Positions 55,190-64,000 of a stretch of DNA of 64,000 nt are shown here, piece by piece. The notes beneath the pieces are model-generated. The model made no database searches, had not been told where the DNA came from, and saw only the letters and a program-made list of their open reading frames with translations. Positions within the stretch are counted from its first letter, which is position 1. Every line of letters begins with the position of its first letter. The DNA is from Agriotes lineatus (taxonomy: Eukaryota; Arthropoda; Insecta; Coleoptera; Elateridae). The stretch lies in contig OW679197.1 of assembly GCA_940337035.1 (NCBI GenBank), positions 37,702,466-37,766,465 on the forward strand, read 5' to 3'. Both the position numbers and the translations under genes were made by a program.

Positions 55190-55740
55190 GGTTGACCAGT
55201 GGTCTATTTATTCATCGCCGCAAATTTTCAGACTCTGAAAATGGAGGGCATTAACCACATCCGGTGTAAATTTCCAAACAAAGACTCCATTCAATTATTT
55301 TTAGCAGTCGTGCAGATTTTCAAACAATGGCTTCATTGTTCAATTATTTTTACCAACCTTGCACATTTTTAAACAATCACATCCGTTTAAACAACTCTGA
55401 ACAGGTTTGAACCCCCCGACAAGAACATCCGGTTTATTTTTAGCAACCTTGCACATTTCTCAAACAATGACTCCATAATATTATTTTTAGCTGCATTCAG
55501 CAAATGCGCAGACAATAACATCCTGCCAGACGCCCACATCCGCTTAAACAAGTCTCGACAAGTCTGACATCTGCATTCCCAGACAATGACTCAGCGTAGG
55601 AATCTTGTTTTTCCATGTTTGGAAAAAAAATTTCAAAATTAGAGTTAGCCCCAAAATTCATCGTGGGAATCTTGTAAAAAATTTCAAAATTAGACATTTA
55701 GCTGCAAAATTCATCATAGCCCCAACCCCAGATGGCACGC
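55190..55740. repeat. irregular degenerate tandem repeats
   Basis: Several copies of TTATTTTTAGCAACCTTGCA-like and TTTCAAACAATGACTCCAT-like words recur between 55250 and 55600 with a spacing near 60-130 bp. At 55628 and 55679 an AATTTCAAAATTAGA..TTAGC..CAAAATTCATC block is repeated. No coding role seen; the 66-codon minus ORF at 55497 is repeat-derived. Confidence 0.5.
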
Positions 55741-55749
55741 CACATAATC

Positions 55750-55800
55750 TTGACCTCGCCACGTGACATTGAGGTCAATGACCTCGCAACGTGACCTTGA
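55750..55800. promoter_or_regulatory. cluster of nuclear-receptor-type half-sites
   Basis: GAGGTCAATGACCTC at 55771-55785 is a perfect palindrome. Its core AGGTCA-a-TGACCT matches the IR1 ecdysone-receptor consensus. TGACCTTGA at 55792-55800 is the complement of TCAAGGTCA, the monomeric FTZ-F1/ERR-type site. Another TGACCT (55751) and a CACGTGA E-box (55760) are adjacent. They sit at the edge of degenerate repeats, so they may be chance or repeat-borne. Function is inferred from motif match only. Confidence 0.35.
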
Positions 55801-56533
55801 AAACCCTAAGGTTAAAAGTGCACCAGAACCCTAGCTACACTACTAACAACTTAAAATATGCACTAAACTTATTGGTGAAAATAATAGTTCAATGTGGAAA
55901 TCAGGCTCTTTTTACAACCTGTGTCGCCAAAAATGTCTTTACGTCTTACTACAGTATATAGTGTGTCCCAGATCGAGTGGGATTGCATGGGTAACTTTCT
56001 TATCATTGAAGATAGAAATTTGGTTAAATGGGCAATGTTTTGCAGTTTCATATGCTGATTTAAAATCTGTTTGAAAAAGTTCAAAATGTCGAACCAGTCA
56101 GAAGTTATTAAAAAAAACTAAAAACTGTAATTTTCTTGTATGTCAAATATCTTGGTAAGTATAAGAGATACGAAAAAAGTTTCATATGAAAGTCACTGTT
56201 TTCGATGAGACCAATTTAAAATTGGTGTCGAACAAAAATTCAAGATGGCTGCCTTTGAAGTACTTGTATCAACTTTCTTAAGTTAAATGGGCGCCATATT
56301 GGACTTTTAGGTTACTGAATATAATTTTTTATTCTCTTTTCAACAATGTAAGATAAGGTATTATTGAATAAAAATGCTAGTAAAATTAATTGTTTTTACA
56401 TTTTAATCGAGTATGCTTACATGGATTCAAACAAAAAAAAATATTTAAAAAACAAAACGTAATCCTGATAATCACATGAAATGATTAAAATGCTGGCCAT
56501 TGTTAGCTAAACATAGTTGACACCATTTGACCA
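55801..56533. other. probable DNA-transposon remains
   Basis: GTGTGTCCCAGATCGAGTGG near 55969 has the look of a decayed Tc1/mariner-type terminus. The following text (ATCTTGGTAAGTATAAGAGA, ATGGGCGCCATATTGG) resembles non-autonomous insect elements. No coding region remains. Confidence 0.35.
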
Positions 56534-56821
56534 CAGAATAAACACCTAACGGACTCAGAAGCGACACTCCGCGGCGGCGCCTTTTGTGTTTGAGTTGCCT
56601 TATTTTGGTCAGGTGGCCATACTGTGAGCAAGTAGAAAAGGCGGGAAATTTAAAAAGTTGAATTATAGGCGCACCACCGACAATACCTGTTAAAACCAAT
56701 CCATGGAAACAAACGTCATGACGTCACAAATGTACTCGCTATCGCTACGCATGCGCACTGATTTTTAGACCTCTGCCAAAGTCGCGAGTGCCGCTTCTGA
56801 GTCCGTTAGGTGTTTATTCTG
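56534..56821. repeat. inverted repeat (30 bp perfect) around a promoter-like core
   Basis: The sequence starting CAGAATAAACACCTAACGGA (56534-56563) recurs as a perfect inverted copy at 56792-56821. The 228 bp between them are GC-richer and contain GGCGGGAAATT (56640, E2F-like), a perfect CRE TGACGTCA (56719-56726) and GCATGCGCA (56749-56757, NRF1-like). It may be a small mobile hairpin element that carries promoter-type sites. Confidence 0.6.
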
Positions 56822-57471
56822 TGATTTGACGACACGACGGGTTACTTTACGCAAACTTTGTTATTGTTTTTCATCATAGCTACTTACCTACTTGATTATA
56901 CATATAAAAAGTAATAACACGATGTTTTTTTGTGGTTCAAGTACTTAGTACTGAATTAACATGTTGTATTTCTTATTTTTTTGATAAAATAAACCTTTTT
57001 CGAGAAAAACGTAAAAATCTGTAACAGCAATTTCGTTCATTGGAAGTTAATGGGACTTAAACGGCTTCGTTTTCAAAATACAGTTTAAAGAAGTTTTAAA
57101 AATATATTGCTTAATATCAAAAAATCTTACAGTAGCAAAACTTTTGTCTAAAAAATAGTGGCCTGCCAGATTTTTCTAAAATAAGGTAACTGAGGTCGCC
57201 CCGATGCACGCCACTGCTGAAAATAAATTAAATTTCTCAACAATGCCACTTTTTGAAATACTAACCTACACCAAGTTTCATTAGAATACCTCTGGTTTCC
57301 AAATTTTTTTAAAAAAATATTTTTGTTTAAACTACAACATCCTGTATCTTGAAAACGAAGCCGTTTAGGTCCCATGTTTGTATGAACTTTTTTGTTTATT
57401 TCGTGCTGTAGAACACATCCCTAAAATAGTGCCGTGCAATTCCGAAACACCCTGTATAATTCCAAAGTTAA
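56822..57471. repeat. TA-type MITE remnant with inverted repeat
   Basis: The 32-base stretch at 57051-57083 (GGGACTTAAACGGCTTCGTT..) is repeated inverted at 57350-57382 with one or two mismatches. Farther right, GAAACACCCTGTATA (57457-57471) is a typical CAGGGTGT Tc1/mariner-type terminus. The left terminus was not identified. No transposase found. Confidence 0.5.
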
Positions 57472-58330
57472 TAACTACTGGTGTATAGTCTGTTCAATAA
57501 ACATAAAAACACAAAGTGGCCTTTGATTTCCAAAATTTCCTGAGTGTACTCCCAAAATTCATCTTTGTCTAGGAATGTACTTCCAAGAAGTTACTGAAAC
57601 AATTAGGTTAAGGGTGTGACATTTACTTCCCATCTGTCGTAAATAACTACTTTTAAGGATATTATACAATTACTGTGTTGGATACTATTGAAGTAGCGTT
57701 TATTAATAGATACTTTTATTACGTTTTATAAAACTTCAGGTGATACTTTCTATACTTTGACACTGGCAGTGCGAAATATTGTCATTTTTTAAATTCAAAT
57801 CTGCCTGTATACAGGTGTAGAAACCTTTGCAATACAAAATACAGAATCCCTAATACAAAAATTGTATACACATGCCAAATTAAAAAATAATAAAATGTTT
57901 TTGTGTTTACTGCATATATTTTTACTTCTATATTGCTAGTAGGGTCTCGGAACAGGAGAAAACATTACGGCGCCGACATAGTCTCACTCTGAACACTACG
58001 CGTCTCGTGCGCATGCCTAAGAATTCGAACTCCGCCTTTAGAAGCGAATTTTAAACTTGACCACTTCCCCACCTTGCTGGACGACGCTTGCGCACAGCTC
58101 ACCAAGTGTGTAAAAGAATTGGTTGTTTGTCTCACTTACGCTGTGACCTCCCCTCTTACACACGCTAGCCATATAGTACTATTAAATACCTATGGGGCCA
58201 CAATTATAGTGCAGAGAGATTTTCTTTACTACGAACACGGCAGACGATATGTCGAATTTACAAATGCCGAGAATTTGACGTTGACAGTTCGCGTATTTTG
58301 TCAGTAGATAATATTTGTTGTCATTTTTAT
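57472..58330. other. unassigned DNA
   Basis: No gene recognised. The 57945-58140 stretch is GC-richer (GCGCATGCC, ACGCGTCTCGTGCG) and may be the 5' region of the dead transposon that follows. Confidence 0.4.
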
Positions 58331-58339
58331 CTTAAAATC

Positions 58340-59115
58340 GAACTACGGAGCAACGGAATAGTGGAAATTGTAAAATGGTATTATCAGGGTCCAGCGGTCC
58401 GGGAAATTCAAAATTCTTTACCATTGGAAATAGGCGTTCTTCATCGTTATCAACGTTACACAGAGTTATTTCAAATTTTGAAAAATTTCGATGTGTTTCA
58501 CCCCAAAAGCACAAAAGTTCTCGTGTTCCCAACGAAGACCGAAATTTAAAAGAGGTTTGTATTACCGTTAATGACTATCCAGATTATTCATTTAAATAAA
58601 TTGCAGAACCAGTAGATTTAGCTGCGATATTTTTTCCGATGGCCATTTTGGATGGATGGAATTTTGTGAAACTGTGACAGTAATGCCGAAAATGTTCTCT
58701 AGAAAGTCGTTTTCACAAATAAGTCGACATTTCCAGTGGATGGTGGCAAGAAAACCTGTATTTTGAATCTCGGACCCAGTACCCCAATAAATTAAATGTT
58801 TGCGTAGGAATGCTGGGTGAGAACATGATGGGTCTATTTTTTATTGATGGAACCCTAATAACCGGCCCTAAATACATTAAATATTACTACAGCAGCAAAT
58901 CATTTCAGAAATTCGACGTTTAGCGGTGCGAGATTTAATGAACTTTAGTTCAAGAATATCTGAACAATACATTCCCAAATAGACTGTTGAATGGACGAGG
59001 AACCATTTTGTAACCAGCTAAATCTCCAGAACTCTCTCCCAACGATTTCTTCTTATGTGGCTACATAAAATCGAAAATTTATTTTTTCCGGATAATACAA
59101 CTAACGGGTTGAAGA
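58340..59115 (+). pseudogene. second IS630/Tc1-mariner superfamily transposase remains
   Basis: Plus-strand frames read SNGIVEIVKWYYQGPAVREI (helix-turn-helix start), then in another frame LHRVISNFEKF..VSPQKHKSSR, a stop-rich stretch, NPQYPNKLNVCVGMLGENMM and SPELSPNDFFLCGYIKSKIY (about 59030-59090). The last is the third catalytic region (P-x-S-P-D/E-L-S/T-P-x-D-F-F-L-W-G-Y). The family is close to the transposase at 28.4 kb but the copies are clearly distinct in sequence. Many stops; dead. Confidence 0.75.
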
Positions 59116-59126
59116 ACTGTGATAAG

Positions 59127-59423
59127 TGTTTTATAAAATTGTGCTGCCTCGCTTGCAGTTGTGTATTTTACTATGCGCATTCCAGAACTTGGAGCGGGCC
59201 TCCCCTCGCCACTTCACTTACCCTCCGTCAGTCAACGAGACTGGACGCGAGCAGTCCACTCCGAGAAACGCTAATTCTTTGTTTAAATGTTCAAATGTTT
59301 GTGTGTTAATATATTGCAAATAAATTACCTACTTTGCTTTCAACGAGTGTATAATTTAGTGAAGAATAAATCCATACAGTCCACTACAGTTCAATTCGAG
59401 CTCGCAACCAGAAATTTCTAACA
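59127..59423 (+). repeat. probable 5' LTR of BEL/Pao copy C
   Basis: A segment from TGTTTTAT to TTCTAACA has TG..CA borders and lies just upstream of the leader box of copy C. An AATAAATT near 59320 could be the polyadenylation signal. The other LTR is outside the window, so the ends are tentative. Confidence 0.5.
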
Positions 59424-60060
59424 TAACGGAAAACTGGGAAGCTCCCCCACATTGGTTCCTTCGAGCCGCATGGTCCATCGGCCCGGATTAGCAGCCCAAA
59501 TTGGTCAACAAGGCAAATACAACAAGGCAAGTTTCAATCGTCCCTAACGAGAGGAAGGAAGAGAGCATATACGGTGCTATCAACGTGGGAGCGAGAAAGC
59601 CAAACGCCGAGTTCCGCGCCAACGTGCAGGTGTGCAATCAAAACCGGCCGGCGGCGTTTCGACGCAGTACAAACCACAGTAACGAAAAATGTAAGCCTAA
59701 TTTCCTTTTTGCGATTTCCTATGCATGAATTTGGTTTTCTATCATCTGTGTCTGCACGTGCACAATTTGATCTGTGTATTAGTGCGTAAACAAATGGTTT
59801 ATGAGTCATATAAACATTTTAATTGCGTAAAATTCCAAGTTGTTTCGCTTGTTCGCGAGTACAGTATCCCCTGCATTTTTCAAATTGCAGTCGAATTATT
59901 CACAAGTTAATCTCGCGTTGTACCAGGGCCGTTTTCGCGTCGTAGCGCCAAGTTAATTTCGCGTCGTTATCAGGGCTGTCTTTGCGTTGTAAACAAAATT
60001 CCGTACCAGTGGCGTACGAAAGTTGGTTCTATCTGTTAAATTGTTTTAATTTCAACAATT
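59424..60060 (+). other. BEL/Pao copy C leader
   Basis: This 5' untranslated region of about 640 bp starts with the box TTGGTTCCTTCGAGCCGCAT (59452-59471), near-identical to the one in copy A. A donor-like AAAT|GTAAGC lies at about 59688. Small ORFs here (59501, 59574) have no recognisable domain. Confidence 0.6.
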
Positions 60061-63000
60061 ATGGATCCGCTTGTAAGAGCACGAGGCTCTATCAAAGGCA
60101 AGCTTACGCGTTTCGCAAATTACGTGCAATCTTTGCAAATAATTCACGATGAAGATCAATTGTTATCTAGGGCTCAGATTATTCCAATGCAAAAAAGATT
60201 GGATGCTACAGCCATCTTGTTATAAGAATATTATGAGGTTCATGAACAAATTTTAGAAACCAGTAAGGATGCAGAATCTGAAATGCAGCAACAAGTCGAA
60301 TTTGAAGACTGTTATTTTTTTGCAATCTCACAAGCTGAATATTTGATTAATGAATACAACAAACAGTCTGATGTTGCATCAGATCGTTCTGGATCTCCTA
60401 CCGGTAGCGTGAGATCAGGGCATTCAAACTGCAGCTCACATTGCAATACTCGAGCTGTACGCCTTCCTACCAACTCGATTCCTAAATACTCAGGAAACGT
60501 GTCAGAGTGGTTGGAATTTCGTGAGATTTTTATTAGTTTAATTCATGAGAATCAAACGCTAACTAATATTCAAAAGCTGCATTACTTAAAGGCTAGTTTA
60601 CAGGGTGATGCAAGCCAAATTATAAAAAGTTTAGAGTTTACTGCGAGTAATTATATTCTAGCTTGGGTTTCATTGTGTAATAGTTACAATGATCCAAAAA
60701 TTCTGATTCATAACCACCTCAATGCTATTTTCGAACTTGAATCGTGCAGTAAGGAATCTGCAACTAAATTACGTACTATTAGCGATATGTTATTCAAACA
60801 TTTTACAGCAATCAAATCATTAGCTACCGAAAGCGAGCTTCTTGATATTGTTATCATTTATGTCGTTTCTAAAAAACTGGACCCCACGACATTCCGTGAA
60901 TGGGAGGTCCTTAGAAACCGGTCAAGTTCTGACCTGCCTAATCTTGACGAGTTCAAGGAATTGCTGCAGAACACAGCAAATCTTCTAGAAACTATCGAAG
61001 TAAAAAATATTAAGCTTGTACCCGAAAAGTCTTCCAAAATCATTTGTGTCAGGTACCCCTTCGTGTCCATTTTGTAAAGGATCTCATCCCTTGTACAAAT
61101 GCGATAAGTTTATCAAGCTGTCTTCTCTTGACAGAAATGCAAAGGCAAAAGAGCTCCGTGTATGCTTTAATTGCCTAACTCAGGGTCACCTTTCGAGCCG
61201 CTGTAGCTCCAAATATACGTGTAGAAAGTGCAAATCAAGGCACAACACCCTTCTTCATGAGGATAAACCTCAAAACGCTTCTTCTAGTCAACCAGGATCT
61301 GCGATGTCGGCAGAAAGCCCTGTTGAAGTAAATCAATCGATTTCTGCATTCTGTTCGAATGCTTTGCAGGTACTCTTACCTACGGCTACCGCTAAACTCA
61401 TCGCTGATGATGGTACGCCTCATGTTGTGCGAATCCTGCTGGATTCCGGTTCCCAATCGAACTTCATACGTTCAGATTTGTGTAAAAGGTTGAAGCTTCC
61501 AATTCGCGTAGTTAACGTTACTGTTTCTGGCTTAAGTAAAGCTACTTCTCAAATCAAAGCTAGGTGTGATATCAAGCTGCAAGCCCCTCACACCTCATAC
61601 AGTATTGGTCTATCCTGTCTTGTTCTCGATGAGATTACAGGTACAACCCCAAGTTTTCGCGTCCAGCGAAACAGTTTCAAGGTTCCTGATAACATCAAGT
61701 TATCAGATCTGTCTTATGACCAACCGGGCACCATCAACATTCTGATTGGCTCTCCCATTTTCTGGCAGCTCCTTTGTATTGGACAAATTGGTCTAGGCCC
61801 AAATCTTCCCATCCTCCAAAAAACTCGTTTTGGCTGGATTGTTTCTGGCCCTACAGGCCCCCCTTCTGCGTACTCTGTACAGTGCAATCTTAGCACGATC
61901 GAGGATGCTTCTGACCCCATTGTTAGGTTTTGGCAACTCGAACATTACCCAGAGGAAAAGGTCCGCACAAATGAAGAGAACGCCTGTGAGGCACATTTCG
62001 TGCAAAATACGCAACGAGAAGCGAATGGTCGATTCGTTGTCTCTATCCCTCTCAAGAAACCTGTAGAGGTATTTGGTGATTCATTGCAAATCGCTCAGAA
62101 AAGATTCTTATCATTAGAGAAGCGGTTACAAGCGAACCCTGACTTGTCCAATCGCTATTCGAGTTTCATGAATGAATATTCTGAATTAGGTCATATGTCC
62201 GTTTCAAACCCTAATTCAAATGAGATATCCTATTATCTACCCCACCACGGAGTCTTAAAAGAGGAAAGCCTAACAACTAAACTCCGAGTTGTATTCAATG
62301 GTTCCCAAGCAACCACTTCCGGGCAATCTCTGAACAGTATTCAGATGGTTGGCCCAACCATGTAACAAGACTTATTTTCAATTCTTGTTCGCTTTCGCAA
62401 GCATTTGTTCGCTATATCAGCCGACATTGAGAAGATGTATCGTCAGGTTCTGGTTAATCCTAACCATAGGCCCCTTCAGAGAATCCTGTGGCGATCCTCT
62501 CCAACTGAGCCTCTTCTGTCATACGATCTGAATACAGTTACTTATGGCACCGCATCAGCGTCTTTTCTTGCCATTCGATGTTTGACCCAATTGGGCATCG
62601 AATGTGCAGCTTCAAATCCCGAAGTCTCTCGAGTGATAAAGGAGGACTTCTACGTCGACGACCTTCTGACAGGTGCCGACACTCCTGAGAAAGCGCGTAC
62701 TCTCTGTTCAAACTTGAATCAGATTCTTGATTCAGGCTGCTTCAAACTTAGAAAGTGGATTTCTAATTCTCCAGAAGTTCTCGATGGAATCCCAGATTCC
62801 GATTTGCATCCGGGTGTTCTTGATTTCAGTGCACATGAGCACACAAGCACCCTTGGTTTGATTTGGTCCTTCAAAAGCGATCATCTGAAGTTCAATATTT
62901 CAAATTCTACAAGTAGTAAGGCTACCAAGCGTAGCATCTTGTCTGAAATATCACAGATATTTGACCCGCTGGGTCTGCTAAGTCCATGCACCATGAGTGC

Positions 63001-64000
63001 CAAGGTTCTTTTGCAACAACTTTGGATGGAAAAGTTGAATTGGGATGAACCCGTTCCCAACGCCATCCAAGAAAAATGGTTTACATATCGGCGTGATCTT
63101 CTCATGCTCAATGATTTAGCAATTCCTCGTCACGTCCTCTGTCGGCGCGTGGTTGAGATAGAACTCCATGGTTTCTGCGACGCCTCCAACAATGGTTACG
63201 GTTCGTCGATATACCTCCGTTCCAAGAATCAGGAAGGGGAAGTACAAGTTCACCTTCTCTGTTCCAAGGCCAAGGTAGCCCCTTTAAAGCCCTTGACAAT
63301 TCCGAAGCTCGAGCTCTGCGGAGCTGTTCTTCTAAGTAAACTTTCCGTGCAAGTCATAAAGGCACTTGATTTGCACATATCTAGAATTGATTTGTGGACA
63401 GATTCCACAATAGTGCTAGGATGGTTGAAAACCAGTCCGAATCTTCTTAAAACTTTTGTGTGCAACGGAGTTGAAGATGTTCAGCAACTCACTTCTGATG
63501 CCACGTGGAGGCATGTTCCTACCGCGTCGAATCCTGCTGATCTTCTCACTAGGAGAATCCCTCCTTTAGTCTTAAAAGAATTAAGCCTTTGGTGGCATGG
63601 TCCCGCCTGGCTAAGCGAAGGTGAGGCATCTTGGCCTACTTCCAGACATGTTCTTGCTGAGCTTCCAGAATTCAAAAAAGAAGTTCAGAGTTTTTCTGTA
63701 ACCTCTGTTGAACCATTTCCGTTCAATCAGTATTCAAATTTGGCTCGATTACAACGAGTTACAGCTTATTGCTTTCGTTTTTATAACAATGCGCGGACCC
63801 CCAAAGCTGATCGTCTTTCTGGACCCCTTTCTACAGATGAACTGCAATCATCCCTTGTAAGGCTTGCAGGGTTTTCACAACGCGAGTCATTTCCTGACGA
63901 ATTTAAGCTGTTGTCACAGAACAAGCCTGTGAAACAATCTTCTGCTTTGATATCCTTGAATCCCTTTCTGGATTCCAAGGGACTGCTAAGAGTTGGTGGT
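60061..64000 (+). pseudogene. BEL/Pao copy C gag-pol, three lesions, runs off window
   Basis: An ATG at 60061 opens MDPLVRARGSIKGKLTRFAN. A TAA at 60223-60225 interrupts Gag. The same frame continues with the DUF1759-type part (LPTNSIPKYSGNVSEWLEFR) to about 61050, where one base is gained or lost. The next frame carries zinc knuckles (CPFCKGSHPLYKC; CFNCLTQGHLSSRC), the protease LLDSGSQSNFI and the RT start, to a TAA at 62363-62365 that replaces an expected Gln codon (PTM*QDLFSIL). The frame then stays open to the window edge: SADIEKMYRQV, TVTYGTASAS, DFYVDDLL, RNase H HGFCDASNNGYGS and TDSTIVLGWL, ending near the integrase zinc region (LLRVGG). It is the same family as copies A and B but a distinct lineage. 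Confidence 0.92.

Noticed and set aside
55250..55600. A CRISPR-like or satellite array
   Set aside because: Spacing and unit sequence are irregular, and the setting is eukaryotic; only degenerate tandem repeats are supported.
59501..59809. Small ORFs in the BEL copy C leader as accessory genes
   Set aside because: Overlapping on both strands, not conserved in copy A, no domain.

Overview
The window looks like intergenic DNA from an arthropod, most probably an insect. It is AT-rich and has almost no host genes. It is packed with nested transposable elements of insect type: BEL/Pao, Ty1/copia and CR1-like retrotransposons, mariner, PIF/Harbinger, piggyBac and hAT DNA transposons, and tRNA-derived SINEs. 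Spliceosomal introns with GT..AG borders occur in the Harbinger genes. I see no operons, ribosome binding sites, CRISPR arrays or rRNA. The insect order cannot be fixed from the sequence.

Layout: 1-3.9 kb holds a BEL/Pao copy (A, minus strand) cut by the window edge and broken by stops. 4.7-6.9 kb is a patchwork of decayed non-LTR retrotransposon pieces in both orientations. 7-17 kb is mostly unassigned AT-rich DNA with a 575-bp piggyBac derivative, a Penelope-like motif, a diverged tandem duplication and a LINE scrap. 17.2 kb is a complete tRNA-SINE with 12-bp target-site duplications. 18-20.4 kb is a large foldback element with a mariner-type MITE nested inside. 23.7-27.7 kb holds a mariner, a second SINE, a hAT MITE and a TA-flanked MITE. 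28.4-29.1 kb is a dead DDE transposase. 30.6-31 kb carries a promoter-like and exon-like segment. 31.6-33.8 kb is a long palindromic element interrupted by a piggyBac relative.

35.9-40.1 kb is a CR1-like LINE with both ORFs open. It abuts the 3' half of a copia element that keeps an intact RT/RNase H ORF and its 3' LTR. That copia piece lies in an older minus-strand LINE, which is also split by a 1.7-kb near-perfect hairpin carrying inverted copies of a nuclease-like gene fragment. 45.3-51 kb is BEL/Pao copy B, which carries an env-like gene fused downstream of integrase. Its RT and integrase are damaged. 51-54 kb is a structurally complete PIF/Harbinger element with a spliced Myb-like gene and a spliced three-exon transposase gene facing each other. 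54.6-55.1 kb has one small cysteine-rich secreted-type ORF, the best candidate for a host gene. 55.2-59.1 kb is repeats and transposase remains. 59.1-64 kb is BEL/Pao copy C (plus strand), damaged and running off the right edge.

Functionally this is a record of transposon activity and not a metabolic locus. Candidates for present activity are the Harbinger gene pair and the CR1-like ORF1/ORF2 pair. The three long inverted repeats, if transcribed through, would give long double-stranded RNA. All family calls are by eye from motifs; no database search was possible.
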